Source: Devosia sp. XK-2
GTDB lineage: Bacteria > Pseudomonadota > Alphaproteobacteria > Rhizobiales > Devosiaceae
Direction: 5' to 3'
NCBI RefSeq assembly: GCF_037113415.1
Contig: NZ_CP146608.1
Location: 124,001 to 188,000, forward strand
Length of the DNA: 64,000 nucleotides
Both the position numbers and the translations under genes were made by a program. Numbering within the stretch: position 1 is the stretch's first letter; the number at the start of each line of letters is the position of its first letter. The notes beneath the pieces are model-generated. The model saw nothing but the letters and a program-made list of their open reading frames with translations. It did no database searches and was not told the origin of the DNA. This document shows, one piece after another, positions 33,805-43,560 of the stretch.

Positions 33805-34197
33805 CTATTGACCACCCAGCCAACGATCCCAGCGCCGCTGTACCCTATATTCGACGCGAGCGTCGCGACGCGCATCGACCCATGGGGCGGCTGCCGGCAA
33901 GCGCTGGTAGACCGTGGTGACCGGAACCGGGGTCGCAGGCGTAGTATAGTAGTAGATGTAGTTCGCCGAGACCCAACCGCGACGATCGGCCCAGACAATG
34001 TCGCACCAGGGCGAGCCCGATATGCAGCCGATGATGGTCACCGGCTGGCTGGCCGGGATTGCCACGATGACCTGATACTGGGTTCCCGGCCCGCTACGCA
34101 TGTTGACCGCTGCGGTAGTGGCTCCTGGATTGGCCATGGCGGTGGTCGCCGAGATGGCGAGCGCGGCGACGGCGAGTAGAAGCTGCTTTGCTTTCAT
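33805..34197 (-). CDS. Secreted bacterial SH3-domain protein
   Basis: 130-aa exported protein: signal peptide (1-22, ending AMA), then an SH3b domain at about 27-85 (AAVNMRSGPGTQYQVIVAIP, CDIVWADRRGWVSANYIYYY) with a probable disulfide pair Cys58/Cys65, then a tail rich in Pro, Ala and Arg. Such domains bind peptidoglycan or protein partners in the periplasm. ATG 34197 has GGGAGAT upstream. A 19-bp motif shared with the two-component locus lies about 60 bp upstream. Confidence 0.87.
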   Translation of the reverse strand: MKAKQLLLAVAALAISATTAMANPGATTAAVNMRSGPGTQYQVIVAIPASQPVTIIGCISGSPWCDIVWADRRGWVSANYIYYYTTPATPVPVTTVYQRLPAAAPWVDARRDARVEYRVQRRWDRWLGGQ

Positions 34198-34456
34198 GGT
34201 GATCTCCCTGTTGAGCGGGGGAAGGATTGCGCATCTGCGAAAACCGAAGATGAGCGCATTGTAACGAAGTGTAGCGGTCGCAAGGGCGCGCGCGACAGAT
34301 CCCATCGCTGACAGGTGTCGATCACCGCCTGCCGCGCCCTCTCGAGCTGCAGCGCGATCAGCGGGAAGCGGGACCGGGTGACGAAGATGCCGTACAAGCC
34401 GCTTTCGCGGTCGATCCGCGCGCAAGAACCGAGCGCTAAGAGCTAGGCGCCACGGA
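34198..34456. other. 259-bp region between the EF-hand and SH3 genes
   Basis: No gene. It holds the upstream copy of the ATTGYAACRAAGTGTARCG motif and therefore probably the SH3-gene promoter. Confidence 0.5.
34259..34277 (+). promoter_or_regulatory. Shared 19-bp motif, copy 1 (SH3 gene)
   Basis: ATTGTAACGAAGTGTAGCG, matching ATTGCAACAAAGTGTAACG near the response-regulator gene at 16 of 19 positions. The repeated TGTAAC/TGTAGC halves, 10 bp apart, resemble direct-repeat sites of OmpR-type regulators. Assignment to the neighbouring regulator is inferred. Confidence 0.55.
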
Positions 34457-34900
34457 TCATGGTTGTCGTCGGATTGTCGCCGCACCTTGCATTACCGCAA
34501 GCTCGCGATGATCGATCATGTCGTCCCCATTGCTGTCAGCCAAGGCGAAGAGGTCGTCGCGGCCGGCGACAAACTCGTCCCGGCTCACACGCCCATCCTG
34601 ATCCAGGTCAAGCGACGCCATTAGGTGCCTGAGGCGTTCGTCCGTTTTGCGCCAGGCGAAGGGCCATCCAGTAGCGTCTTCGGAGGAGAGGTAATGGTCG
34701 CGGTTGCGGTCAAGTCGTGTGAAGAGCCGTGCGCGCGCCTCGGCGAATTCCTGCCGCGTGACACGGCCGTCCGCGTTGAGATCGGCGCGCATCACCAGAC
34801 GCGTAATGTCTCGCTCCTGAGCCAAGGCAGCGTGGACCAAGGCCGCTAACAGGCCGGTCGCAGCCGCGAGTGCAACAATCTTGATGGTCGGCTTTGGCAT
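34457..34900 (-). CDS. Exported EF-hand calcium-binding protein
   Basis: 147-aa protein with an N-terminal signal peptide (1-28, ending AALAQ) and four EF-hand-like 12-residue loops: DLNADGRVTRQE (40-51), DRNRDHYLSSED (64-75, weakest), DLDQDGRVSRDE (98-109) and DSNGDDMIDHRE (122-133). Loops 1, 3 and 4 keep Asp at positions 1, 3 and 5, Gly or Asp at 6, and Glu at 12. Probably a periplasmic calcium-binding protein. It lies divergent from a two-component system with a shared motif between. Confidence 0.9.
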   Translation of the reverse strand: MPKPTIKIVALAAATGLLAALVHAALAQERDITRLVMRADLNADGRVTRQEFAEARARLFTRLDRNRDHYLSSEDATGWPFAWRKTDERLRHLMASLDLDQDGRVSRDEFVAGRDDLFALADSNGDDMIDHRELAVMQGAATIRRQP

Positions 34901-34977
34901 CCCCTGGACCTCTGTGTGGGTAGAGACCACTGACCTACACAAGTCCTGCAGCTCGGCGACGACCGGCGTGTTTCCGA

Positions 34978-34996
34978 TTGCAACAAAGTGTAACGC
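34978..34996 (+). promoter_or_regulatory. Shared 19-bp motif, copy 2 (EF-hand / response regulator)
   Basis: ATTGCAACAAAGTGTAACG in the 164-bp divergent region between the EF-hand gene and the OmpR-type regulator. Same orientation and core as the copy at 34259. Suggests autoregulation and a small regulon. Confidence 0.55.
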
Positions 34997-35064
34997 GGCC
35001 ATTCAGGGCTTGCCTCGACCGCATCCGACACCAGATTCTATCGGCCAACGAGAATAGGCCATGC

Positions 35065-35790
35065 ATGATCGAACGCAGCTACATCGCCGTTGTGGAGGAC
35101 GATCCCGAGATCCGCGCGCTGGTCAGCAACCTGCTCACGCGCGAGGGATTTGAGGTTGGCGCCTGCGAGGGCGCGGTTGATCTCGACCGGCTGCTCGGCC
35201 GGCGCCGTGTCGATCTGGTAGTGCTCGACCTGATGCTGGAGGGCGAAGACGGACTGTCCATCTGCCGGCGGCTCCAGGCCGGCGACCTTCCGGTGCCGGT
35301 GCTGATGGTGACCGCAAAGGGCGATGATGTCGACCGGATCGTCGGGCTGGAGCTTGGCGCCGACGACTATCTACCCAAGCCGTTCAACCCCCGCGAGCTG
35401 GTCGCCCGCGTGCGGGCCATCCTGCGCCGGACACGCTCGGCCCATCGGCCGGCTGCCATGGCCGGCCGGGTCTACCGCTTTGCCGGATGGACGCTCGATG
35501 CCGGCTCGCGCCAATTAGAGGACCACCAGAAAAATCCGGTCGAACTGACAGGTGGCGAGTTCGATCTGCTCATCGCCCTGCTTGCCCGTCCCCAAAGGGT
35601 GCTCACCCGGGACCAACTGCTCGATTGGACCCGAGGGCGGGACGCCAATCCCTATGATCGCACGATCGACGTGCAGTTGAGCCGCCTGCGACGTAAACTC
35701 GGCGACAATGCCAAGAGCCCGGGAATGATCCGGACGGTACGCGGCGGCGGTTATCTTTTCGCGCCGCAGGTCGAGGAGGCGGAACGCTGA
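35065..35790 (+). CDS. OmpR-family response regulator
   Basis: 241-aa regulator: receiver domain with acidic pair EDD (11-13), phospho-acceptor Asp55 in DLVVLDLMLEGEDG, and Lys in LPKPFNPREL; winged-helix domain from about 140 with TGGEFDLLIALLARPQRVLTRDQLLDW and TIDVQLSRLRRKLGD. The start ATG 35065 gives the standard MIERSYIAVVEDD; in-frame TTG at 34978 would add 29 unlikely residues and include the 19-bp motif. The kinase gene starts 2 nt downstream. Confidence 0.93.
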   Translation: MIERSYIAVVEDDPEIRALVSNLLTREGFEVGACEGAVDLDRLLGRRRVDLVVLDLMLEGEDGLSICRRLQAGDLPVPVLMVTAKGDDVDRIVGLELGADDYLPKPFNPRELVARVRAILRRTRSAHRPAAMAGRVYRFAGWTLDAGSRQLEDHQKNPVELTGGEFDLLIALLARPQRVLTRDQLLDWTRGRDANPYDRTIDVQLSRLRRKLGDNAKSPGMIRTVRGGGYLFAPQVEEAER

Positions 35791-35792
35791 AT

Positions 35793-37118
35793 ATGCGTCG
35801 GCTCCTCAACGGCCTTGTGTTCCGCATCGCAGCACTATTTCTTCTCGGTGCTTTGGTCCTGCAGGCCGCCATCGTGGCGGCCGTGCTCTGGCCGGACGAC
35901 CGGCCAATGGCGTTCCGCCTGGTTGACCCTGCCGAGGTCTTGGAGATCGTGCGCGCACTCGAGGCGGTAGCGCCCGATCAGAGGGATGCGGTCATCGCAG
36001 CCGTCAACAACGGGGCGGTGGCGGTCAGGCTCCTTCCAGCATTCCCGGCTGACGGCCCGCAGGAACCCGGTCTCCTGTCCGGTGCTGGAGTTGAGAGCCG
36101 GCTCATACGGTCCACTGGCGCGTTCGGGGGCCGGCGTTTCCGCGTCGAGACGAGCGATAGTGGGCCTACCGGCGACGCGTTGCAAGCTCCGTTCATGCTG
36201 TTCGTTGAGCTGCGAACCGGCCAGGCTCTGGCCATTGCGCGAGAGCCGGTGATCCTGCGCACCATCGCATCGCGCTATATGGCCATTGCAGCCGTCGTCG
36301 TAGCGGTTCTGCTGGCAATCCTGCTCATCCTGACCTGGCAGGTGGTCCGGCCCGTTTCCCGGCTTGTGGCCGCCACCCATGCCCTTCGCGAGGACATCGC
36401 CGCGCCGGATGTGATCGCAGCCGGCGCCAGCGAACTCAAGGAATTGGCGGTGGCCTTCAACGCTATGAAGCACCGGATTGGGGGTCTCGTCGCCGATCGA
36501 ACCCGCGCACTTGCCGCTATTGCGCACGACCTGCGAACCTATCTCACCCGTTTGCGGCTACGGGCCGATTTCATCGAGGATGCTGAGCAACGCGCCAAGG
36601 CCATCCACGACCTCACCGAAATGGAGCAACTTCTCGACGATGTGCTCCTATTCGCGCGCGACGATGTCAGAAACGAACAGCCCATACCGGTCATAGACAT
36701 CCGGTCTGAGGTCGAGGATTACATCCGTCTCCGGCGCGAAGTGGGTGAGCCTGTGGCCCTTCTCGCAGGCCACGGGCCTCTCCTCTGCCGATGTCCGCCG
36801 CTCGCTTTCCGCCGCATGCTGGGCAACCTGATCGACAATGCGATCCGCTATGGCAAAAGCGCCAGGGTGGAGCTTGGTGAGGCCGATGGCGTGCTTTTGA
36901 CGGTCGACGATGACGGTCCCGGCATTCCCTTTGCCTTGGCCGAACGGCTCGCTCAGCCCTTCGAGCGGCTGGAACCGTCGCGCGGGCGCCGGACGGGTGG
37001 CGCTGGCCTCGGCCTTGCCATCGTCAAGGCGCTGGCCGAGAGCAATGGCGGATCGCTTATGCTCGAAAACCGAGCCGGCGGCGGCCTGCGCGCCAGCCTG
37101 CGCCTCCCCAACGCCTGA
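35793..37118 (+). CDS. Membrane sensor histidine kinase
   Basis: 441-aa kinase partner of the regulator before it. Two membrane spans (about 8-32 and 160-185) frame a periplasmic sensor part. HAMP at about 185-240 is followed by HisKA with His245 in AIAHDLRTYLTRLRLR, where the usual Pro of HDLRTPL is Tyr. The ATPase domain shows NLIDNAIRYG, DDDGPGIP and GLGLAIVKALAE. Signal unknown; position beside exported EF-hand and SH3 proteins suggests an envelope or divalent-cation signal. Confidence 0.92.
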   Translation: MRRLLNGLVFRIAALFLLGALVLQAAIVAAVLWPDDRPMAFRLVDPAEVLEIVRALEAVAPDQRDAVIAAVNNGAVAVRLLPAFPADGPQEPGLLSGAGVESRLIRSTGAFGGRRFRVETSDSGPTGDALQAPFMLFVELRTGQALAIAREPVILRTIASRYMAIAAVVVAVLLAILLILTWQVVRPVSRLVAATHALREDIAAPDVIAAGASELKELAVAFNAMKHRIGGLVADRTRALAAIAHDLRTYLTRLRLRADFIEDAEQRAKAIHDLTEMEQLLDDVLLFARDDVRNEQPIPVIDIRSEVEDYIRLRREVGEPVALLAGHGPLLCRCPPLAFRRMLGNLIDNAIRYGKSARVELGEADGVLLTVDDDGPGIPFALAERLAQPFERLEPSRGRRTGGAGLGLAIVKALAESNGGSLMLENRAGGGLRASLRLPNA

Positions 37119-37181
37119 CCGAGAGGAAAAATTCCCGCTGATCGTAGGTACGGCCCGGCGCCCCGGCCCCCGAGCGCCTGG

Positions 37182-37434
37182 TCACGGCCTGAACGTCGGC
37201 GCCGTAGCGGGTGTCATGTGGGTCGCAAAACCTTGCACGATCAGGTCTTGCTCGAAGATCAACACCTCATTGGCCACCCGGCCCTCCTGATTAACGAAGT
37301 TGATGGTCAGACAATCCACACCTTCATAGGCGCCGAGGATATCGAAGTGCAGATTGGGGATACGGCGCAGGCCCTCGCTCCAGTAGTGGCGAAGCGCCGC
37401 CTTCCAGCGGCCGTAAGCCGGCGGACGAACTAAA
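37182..37434 (-). pseudogene. 5'-truncated SnoaL/NTF2-like gene
   Basis: Minus-strand frame without any start codon reads RPPAYGRWKAALRHYWSEGL, then LHFDILGAYEGVDCLTINFV and ANEVLIFEQDLIVQGFATHM, stopping at TFRP. This is the C-terminal 80 residues of a nuclear-transport-factor-2/SnoaL-like protein, normally about 130 aa. The 5' half is missing and it begins at the stop codon of the GNAT gene. Probably a deletion remnant. Confidence 0.7.
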
Positions 37435-37852
37435 GCGTCTTGGAGAGAAAGCTGCGGCTGCGGCCCTTGGGGAAGTCGGGCAGCGCGCCAAAGACCCGAT
37501 AGCCTGCCCTTTCATAAACATTCAGGGCCTGTGGGTTGAACGTGTCGATATAGGCGCCGCGGCAGCCGCGCCTGATGGCCTCGGCCTCCGCGGCAGCCAG
37601 CATCTGGCCGGCAAGGCCCTGGCCGCGGTGGCTCTCAGCTACGAACAGCCATTGCACATAGAGCCAGCCCCAGGCGGTATAGCCCGATATGCCGGCAACG
37701 ATCAGCCCTTTACCGTCGCGCACCAGAACAGCCAGGGCCTTGCGCTCGGCCGGGCCGACATCGGCCTGGTTGAATGCAGCCAGAGCTGAGCCGATGGCCT
37801 CAAGGTCCTCCTGGTCCGGGGTGTCCGTCACTTCCAGGGTGGGCGCGCGCAT
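37430..37852 (-). CDS. GNAT family N-acetyltransferase
   Basis: 140-aa acetyltransferase. CoA-binding motif A: WLFVAESHRGQGLAGQMLAAAEAEAIRRGC; motif B: FNPQALNVYERAGYRVFGAL. The C-terminus PDFPKGRSRSFLSKTL is like the small GNATs that acetylate amino acid or sugar amines. Lies 3 nt after anmK on the same strand and is presumably co-transcribed. Substrate unknown; a peptidoglycan-derived amine is possible from context only. Confidence 0.88.
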   Translation of the reverse strand: MRAPTLEVTDTPDQEDLEAIGSALAAFNQADVGPAERKALAVLVRDGKGLIVAGISGYTAWGWLYVQWLFVAESHRGQGLAGQMLAAAEAEAIRRGCRGAYIDTFNPQALNVYERAGYRVFGALPDFPKGRSRSFLSKTL

Positions 37853-37855
37853 GGC

Positions 37856-38974
37856 TCAGGCTGCCAATAGACCACCGGTCAGGGGATATGGCGCCCCGGT
37901 GGTGGTGGGAAAGCTGATCGGCAGGCTGCGCATGACGCGGACGGCGAGGAAGGCAAAGCATTCCGCTTCGATCGCGTCGCCACGCCAGCCGACGGCTTCG
38001 GCCGGAACGGCTTCGACAGCGGCGCGGGTGCCGAGCATGGCCATGACGGCCGGATTATGCCGCCCGCCACCGCAGACCACCAGCTTTTCGGGGCGTTGCG
38101 GAAGGAGGTCGAGCGCTTTTCCCACAGCTCCCGTCGTGAAGGCCGTCAGCGTCGCTGCGCCGTCTTCGACGCTCAGGCCATCGGCCATGGTGGAGAGGAA
38201 GTCGAAGCGGTCGAGCGATTTCGGATAGGGGGCGGAGAGATAGCGATGGGTCAGAAGGCGGGCGAGGCGCTCTTCATCGACCTTGCCGCGCAGGGCCATT
38301 TCGCCATTCCGGTCCATATCGCCAAGACCGTGCGCTTTGATGAAGTCATTGATCGGCGCATTGGCCGGGCCGGTATCGAAGGCGATCAGCGTGTCGGTAC
38401 CATCCCAGAAGGTGACATTGGCGACCCCGCCAAGATTGAGAACGGCGGTCTTGCCATCAGTGGCCCCGACCTTCCTGAGCAATGCCTGATGATAGAGCGC
38501 GGCCAAGGGCGCACCTTGGCCGCCGGCCTGCACATCGGCTGAGCGGAAATCGTAAGCAACTCTGATACCGGTCAGGGCATGCATGAGTGCGCCATTGCCG
38601 AGCTGCCGGGTGGCGCCGATGCGGCCCGGTTGCGGCGCGCGATGCAGAACCGACTGGCCGTGGAAACCGATAATGCCAATGTCCTCGGGCTTGAGGCCGG
38701 CCTGAGCCACGAGGTCGAGCACTGCGGCCGACTGGGCGCGGGTCAGTGCATCCTCGGCTTCTGCGAAAATGGCAGGCTCCGGGCCCTCAAAATTCCACTT
38801 ACGCGCCTGCGCCAGGGTTTGTTCGAGCAGGTCGCGGATCGATTGCGGGTAGGGCGCTAGCGTATAGGCACCGAACTCTTCGATGGTTTCGCCGTCGGTG
38901 CGTAGCAGCGCCACGTCGATATTGCCGTCGAGCACAGTGCCCGTCATCAGTCCAACGGCCCAGATCGGCTCCAT
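37856..38974 (-). CDS. anmK: Anhydro-N-acetylmuramic acid kinase
   Basis: 372-aa kinase that opens and phosphorylates 1,6-anhydro-MurNAc to MurNAc-6-phosphate in the cytoplasm. N-terminal [17 protein letters not shown] corresponds to the family's GLMSGTSxDGxD, with T and V substitutions. Further motifs: [44 protein letters not shown] and CGGGRHN. ATG 38974 has GGGAGA upstream; the frame runs to 39004. The product is the substrate of MurQ, encoded later in the cluster. Confidence 0.94.
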   Translation of the reverse strand: MEPIWAVGLMTGTVLDGNIDVALLRTDGETIEEFGAYTLAPYPQSIRDLLEQTLAQARKWNFEGPEPAIFAEAEDALTRAQSAAVLDLVAQAGLKPEDIGIIGFHGQSVLHRAPQPGRIGATRQLGNGALMHALTGIRVAYDFRSADVQAGGQGAPLAALYHQALLRKVGATDGKTAVLNLGGVANVTFWDGTDTLIAFDTGPANAPINDFIKAHGLGDMDRNGEMALRGKVDEERLARLLTHRYLSAPYPKSLDRFDFLSTMADGLSVEDGAATLTAFTTGAVGKALDLLPQRPEKLVVCGGGRHNPAVMAMLGTRAAVEAVPAEAVGWRGDAIEAECFAFLAVRVMRSLPISFPTTTGAPYPLTGGLLAA

Positions 38975-38984
38975 GACAATCTCC

Positions 38985-39977
38985 CTATTCTGCATTGATG
39001 GCATCGCCCACGGCGCGGCGCAGCGGGATAATGCCGCTGTCGAAATGGCGGGTGGGGTGTACGCGGTTGGTCAAAAGCGTCCAGGCATGGCCGCGGGTGA
39101 AATCGATCCACAGCCCGGTGCCGGTAAATCCGGTATGGCCAATGGTCTGGCTCGAACAACGTTCGCCACCTGACCAGCCTTCAAAGGGACGCTCCCAGCC
39201 ATGCGTGCGGCGCGCCGAGATTGGGGTGCGGATCAGAGCATCGGAGCCGGCGGTCTTGAGCTTATCTTCGGCGAAATCGAGCACGCTGGTCACCGTGCCA
39301 AACAGGCCCGCATGGCCCGCGCCTTGCAGCGCCGAACAATTGTCGTCATGCACTTCGCCCACCAGCACGCGGTGGCGCCAATAGCAATCTTCGGTGGCCG
39401 CAGCACTATTCGGATCGGCCGACCAGGCAAAGCCCTGTCCCGGATCCTGCTCGCGAATCCATTTGCCTTCGAGCCGCTCGAGCGCGAGGCCGAGCAGGAT
39501 GAAGTTGATATCCGAATAGACGGCAGGACCGGCTGGAAACTCATGCTGCAAGAGGAAGGTGCGCAGTAGGTCCGGGTCGCGGCCATAGGTATAGAGCGGG
39601 AAAACGGCCGGGTAGGGCGTTTGGTGGCCGAGGCACTGGCGGAACGTGACCTTCCGCTCCCAATTGTCGAGATTGTAATGTCGGTAGTCCGGCATGACGC
39701 TGGTTAGCGGCGCATCGAGATCGATGCAGTCCGCATCGGCCAGCGCCAACACGCGTTCGGTGGTGAACAGCACCTTGGTGAGCGATGCCAGATCGAACCA
39801 GGTATCCTCCCGCATCGGCCGGCTTATGGGCACGGTCTGGGCCAGACCCATGGCCCGGGTGGCGCGATTGCCGTTCCGGTCGACCACGCCCAGCACGCCG
39901 CCCGGAATAAGGCCGGTTTCGATCGCGGCGGCCAGGGGTGCAAAGGCGCGATCCAGTTGCGAGTTGACACGGCTCAT
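38985..39977 (-). CDS. Beta-lactamase-related serine hydrolase
   Basis: 330-aa class C beta-lactamase/penicillin-binding-protein fold. Active-site SxxK is SLTK in [15 protein letters not shown]; YxN appears as YSDINF; the KTG-equivalent is HTGFTGTG near residue 285. No signal peptide is evident, so it is probably cytoplasmic and may act on imported muropeptides. It overlaps the ABC ATPase gene upstream by 4 nt and precedes anmK, giving context but not proof of function. Confidence 0.85.
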   Translation of the reverse strand: MSRVNSQLDRAFAPLAAAIETGLIPGGVLGVVDRNGNRATRAMGLAQTVPISRPMREDTWFDLASLTKVLFTTERVLALADADCIDLDAPLTSVMPDYRHYNLDNWERKVTFRQCLGHQTPYPAVFPLYTYGRDPDLLRTFLLQHEFPAGPAVYSDINFILLGLALERLEGKWIREQDPGQGFAWSADPNSAAATEDCYWRHRVLVGEVHDDNCSALQGAGHAGLFGTVTSVLDFAEDKLKTAGSDALIRTPISARRTHGWERPFEGWSGGERCSSQTIGHTGFTGTGLWIDFTRGHAWTLLTNRVHPTRHFDSGIIPLRRAVGDAINAE

Positions 39978-41704
39978 GACGTTTCCTCTATGCGGACACG
40001 GTGATCCTTGCCAGCCTCGCGCCAACGCGACGCGGGTGGCTCATAGCCGGGCGGCCGGACCAACGAAGGGACCTGCGTCATATCGACGGCAAACCTTTGC
40101 CGGCGCCGCTCAATGGCCGGAACGGCGGCAATCAGGCGCTTGGTATAGCTGTGCTGTGGATCGGAGAGCACGGCGTGCGCCTCGCCCATTTCAACGATCT
40201 GGCCGGCAAACATTACCGCGACGCGATGGGCAATGCGTTCGACGACGGCCATATCATGGGAGATGAACAGATAGGCCAGGCCAAATTCGCGCTGCAGATC
40301 GATCAAGAGGTCGAGCACTTTGGCCTGGACCGACACGTCGAGCGCCGACACTGCCTCATCCAGCACCACCACATCGGGATTGAGCATTAGCGCCCGGGCG
40401 ATGCAGAGACGTTGGCGCTGTCCACCCGAAAATTGATGCGGATAGCGGGACAGCGCATCCGCTGGCAGGCCGACGCGGTCGAGCAGGAAGGCCATGCGCT
40501 TGCGCAGCTTGTCGTTGCGCCGCTGTCCATTTGCGAGGGCGGGTTCGGCCAGCAGCGCCTCCACATTAAGGCGCGGATTGAGCGAGGCGAAGGGGTCCTG
40601 GAACACCATCTGAACCGGACGACCGGAATGACCCGAGCCAATCGTAACGGCGCCGCGCGTGCGACTGTTGAGGCCCAAAAGGGCGCGGGCGGTCGTCGAC
40701 TTGCCGCAGCCGCTCTCGCCCACAATGGCCAAGGTCTCGCCCGGCACAAGGTCGAAGCTGACGCCGTCCACCGCATGGATGGCACCCTTGGGCTTCAACC
40801 AGGCCCGTCCCACCGGGAAGCGCACTACCAGATCGTCAACCGAAACGATGGGATCGTGCGCAACCGATCGCGTGCTGTCATTGCGCACCGCCTTACCAGA
40901 CGTGAAATGCGGCACAGCCCGCAAAAGGTGCCTGGTATAGTCGTGCTGGGGATCATCCAATATGGCATCGGCCGCGCCCTGTTCGACCGCCAGCCCATTC
41001 TGCATGACCATGATGCGGTCGGCGATGCCGGCAACAAGCCCGATATCATGGGTGATGAAAATCATCGCCATGCCGGTCTCTTCGCGCAGCTCGGCCAAAA
41101 GGCCCATGATCTGGGCCTGCACGGTGACATCGAGGGCGGTCGTCGGCTCGTCGGCTATAAGCAGGCGCGGGCTGGCGGCCAGGGCCATGGCGATCATGAT
41201 ACGTTGTCGCATGCCGCCCGAAAGCTGGTGCGGGTAATAGCCGAGGCGCGAATGCGCATCGGGAATGCGGACCCGGGCCAGTACATCGAGAGTTGCGGAA
41301 TGCGCCTGCGTCCCGGTTAGCCCTTTGGAGAGACGGAACGCCTCCTCAATCTGTGCGCCCACGGTGTGCACCGGGTTGAGCGAGGTCATGGGTTCCTGAA
41401 AGATCATGCCGATATCGCGGCCCCGAATGCCCAGCATGGTCTTTTCGTTCGCCTTCGCGACATCGAGCGCAGTTCCATCGGAACGGGTGAGGTGGATCGC
41501 GCCACCGGTAATGCGCCCGCCACCGAAATCGACGAGGCGGTTGACCGAAAGCGCCGTGACGGACTTGCCCGAACCGCTTTCCCCGACAATGGCGAGCGTC
41601 TCGCCGGCGGCTAGGTCGAAGCTGACACCCCTGACCACTTCATTGGCCTCTGGGTCCCGGCCGAAGCTGACCCTGAGATCGCGGACGGAAAGCAGTTCGG
41701 TCAT
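39974..41704 (-). CDS. Oligopeptide-type ABC transporter, fused double ATPase
   Basis: 576-aa protein with two nucleotide-binding domains in tandem (DppD-DppF fused, as in YejF and GsiA). First: [28 protein letters not shown]. Second (from about 300): [29 protein letters not shown], where Ala replaces the usual Pro after the Walker B DE. It energises import by the two permeases whose genes precede it. ATGA overlaps join it to both neighbours. Substrate inferred to be murein peptides. Confidence 0.93.
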   Translation of the reverse strand: MTELLSVRDLRVSFGRDPEANEVVRGVSFDLAAGETLAIVGESGSGKSVTALSVNRLVDFGGGRITGGAIHLTRSDGTALDVAKANEKTMLGIRGRDIGMIFQEPMTSLNPVHTVGAQIEEAFRLSKGLTGTQAHSATLDVLARVRIPDAHSRLGYYPHQLSGGMRQRIMIAMALAASPRLLIADEPTTALDVTVQAQIMGLLAELREETGMAMIFITHDIGLVAGIADRIMVMQNGLAVEQGAADAILDDPQHDYTRHLLRAVPHFTSGKAVRNDSTRSVAHDPIVSVDDLVVRFPVGRAWLKPKGAIHAVDGVSFDLVPGETLAIVGESGCGKSTTARALLGLNSRTRGAVTIGSGHSGRPVQMVFQDPFASLNPRLNVEALLAEPALANGQRRNDKLRKRMAFLLDRVGLPADALSRYPHQFSGGQRQRLCIARALMLNPDVVVLDEAVSALDVSVQAKVLDLLIDLQREFGLAYLFISHDMAVVERIAHRVAVMFAGQIVEMGEAHAVLSDPQHSYTKRLIAAVPAIERRRQRFAVDMTQVPSLVRPPGYEPPASRWREAGKDHRVRIEETS

Positions 41705-42543
41705 GCTTCCCTCCTCTGGGTACGCGGGTCGAGAATATCCCTGAGCGCGTCACCGGTCAGGTTGAAGCCGAGAATACCCAGCATGATGGTCAGCGCCGGA
41801 AAGGCCATCAGCCAGGGCGCGTGCTGCATGAGGTTGCGGCTTTCTGCCAGCATCAGGCCCAACGAGGGCGTCGGCGGCTGCGTGCCCAGACCCAGGAAGG
41901 AAAGACCTGCTTCGGTAAGCAGCGCCCAGGCCAGGGCGAGCGTGACCTGTACGGCCAGCGGCGCCACCAGGTTCAGCAGCAAATGCCGGGTCAGCACATA
42001 GAATTGCGAGCTGCCAAAGGTGCGAGCGGCATCGACGAAATCGCGCTGCTTGAGCGAGAGCGCCGGGCCGCGCACCACGCGCGCAAAGATGGGCGTGTAG
42101 ACAATGGCGATGGCGGCCACGCTGGTCATGGTGCCGGGGCCGACAATGGCAATGATCAGGAGGGCTAGAAGGATCGCCGGGAAGGCTAGCAGCACATCCA
42201 TGACCCGCATGAAGATGCCATCCCAGATGCCGCCCCACCAGGCTGAGAGGAGGCCGATAACGGTGCCAGCCAGAGTGGCGATGGCCACCGAGGCAAAGGC
42301 GATCAACATCGATTGCCTTATACCCACCATCAGGCGGCTCAGGGCATCGCGGCCCAGAAGGTCCGTGCCGAACCAATAGGTCTGGCTGGGCGGCTTCAGC
42401 CGGTCGATGGCGAAGAGTTTCAACGGATCATGCGGGGTGAGGCCCAGCGTGCCCATAATGGCCGCGATGAGATAAAGCCCGATGATGAGGAGGCCAATGC
42501 GCCCAGAGGGGTGGTGGAACAGCGATGACAGCAATTTGCCCAT
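41701..42543 (-). CDS. Oligopeptide-type ABC permease, DppC-like
   Basis: 280-aa inner-membrane permease. N-terminal span (IGLLIIGLYLIAAIMGTL), HDPLKLFAIDRLKPPSQTYWFGTDLLGRDALSRL is the DppC signature before the transmembrane domain, and the EAA loop is GPALSLKQRDFVDAARTFGSSQFYVLTRHLLLNL. Pairs with the DppB-type protein encoded before it; start and stop overlap by 1 nt. Confidence 0.93.
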   Translation of the reverse strand: MGKLLSSLFHHPSGRIGLLIIGLYLIAAIMGTLGLTPHDPLKLFAIDRLKPPSQTYWFGTDLLGRDALSRLMVGIRQSMLIAFASVAIATLAGTVIGLLSAWWGGIWDGIFMRVMDVLLAFPAILLALLIIAIVGPGTMTSVAAIAIVYTPIFARVVRGPALSLKQRDFVDAARTFGSSQFYVLTRHLLLNLVAPLAVQVTLALAWALLTEAGLSFLGLGTQPPTPSLGLMLAESRNLMQHAPWLMAFPALTIMLGILGFNLTGDALRDILDPRTQRREA

Positions 42544-43502
42544 CAGCGCCTCCCGATCCGGATGCGCGGGTCAAGGGCGACATAGGCGAGGTCCACGAGC
42601 AGGTTCACCACAAGGAAGTTAAAGGCAATGAACAGCACCGTGCCCTGCACCAGCGCATAGTCGCGCTGGGTGATGGCATCGAGCACGAGCCGTCCCAGAC
42701 CGGGCAGGGCGAAGATTTGTTCGACGATGACGGCACCGCCGAGCAGATAGCCGAATTCGACGCCCGACAGCGTCACCACCGGAATGAGTGCGTTGGGCAG
42801 CGCATGGTGCCAGATCACGCTCATCGGCCTCGCGCCCTTGGACCGGGCGGTGCGAACATAATCGTCGCTCAAGACGTCGAGCATGGCCGAGCGCGAAATA
42901 CGCGTCACCGAGGCGGCAAAGGCAAAGCCCAGCGTAACGGCTGGGAAGATCAATTGCCCGAAACTGGCTAGGGGATCGACAAAAAGCGGCGTGAACGTGC
43001 CCATGGCCGGCACGAAGCCGAAAAACACCGACAGCACATAGATGATGAGAATGCCCACGACAAAATTGGGCGTCGACTGGCCCAGCATGGCCAGAACGCG
43101 CACGACAAGGTCGCTGGGCCGTTCGTTGCGTGAAGCGGCTAGGACGCCCAGCGGCACGCCGATGCTGAGCGCGATTACCATGGACATCAGCGAAAGCTGT
43201 AGGGTGAGCGGGAAGCGCTCGAGGATCACGGTCAGCACCGGTTTGCCATAGATCGAGGAAATCCCGAGATCGCCCTGGAACAGGCCGGTCAGCCAGCGCA
43301 GATATTGCGCCCAGACGGGTTGGTCGATGCCGAAATAGGCGGCCAGCGCATCCCTTTGCGCCGGGGTCAAAAGGCCCGCTTCGGTTCCCAGCATGGCGGT
43401 GATGGCATCGCCCGGCACCAGCCTTATGGCGACAAAAACCAGAATGGAAACGCCGAGAAGGATCAGCGGGAAGGTCAGCAAGCGCTGAACCACATAACTC
43501 AT
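42543..43502 (-). CDS. Oligopeptide-type ABC permease, DppB-like
   Basis: 319-aa six-span permease. Begins MSYVVQRLLTFPLILLGVSILVF, followed by FVAIRLVPGDAITAMLGTEAG, the N-terminal pattern of DppB/OppB. EAA-type loop: SDDYVRTARSKGARPMSVIWHHALPNALIPV. Forms the pore with the DppC-like subunit encoded next. The binding-protein gene ends 58 nt upstream. Confidence 0.93.
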   Translation of the reverse strand: MSYVVQRLLTFPLILLGVSILVFVAIRLVPGDAITAMLGTEAGLLTPAQRDALAAYFGIDQPVWAQYLRWLTGLFQGDLGISSIYGKPVLTVILERFPLTLQLSLMSMVIALSIGVPLGVLAASRNERPSDLVVRVLAMLGQSTPNFVVGILIIYVLSVFFGFVPAMGTFTPLFVDPLASFGQLIFPAVTLGFAFAASVTRISRSAMLDVLSDDYVRTARSKGARPMSVIWHHALPNALIPVVTLSGVEFGYLLGGAVIVEQIFALPGLGRLVLDAITQRDYALVQGTVLFIAFNFLVVNLLVDLAYVALDPRIRIGRR

Positions 43503-43560
43503 GGGACGTGATCCACTTGAGAGGACCGGCCAAACATGGCCGGTCCCGACATTGCCAGGC

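Noticed and set aside
33808..34179. 123-aa plus-strand frame opposite the SH3 gene
   Set aside because: Arginine-rich antisense translation; the SH3 protein with signal peptide on the minus strand is the real gene.
37218..37433. 71-aa plus-strand ORF after the histidine kinase
   Set aside because: It is the antisense of a SnoaL-like remnant whose minus-strand translation is clearly protein-like.
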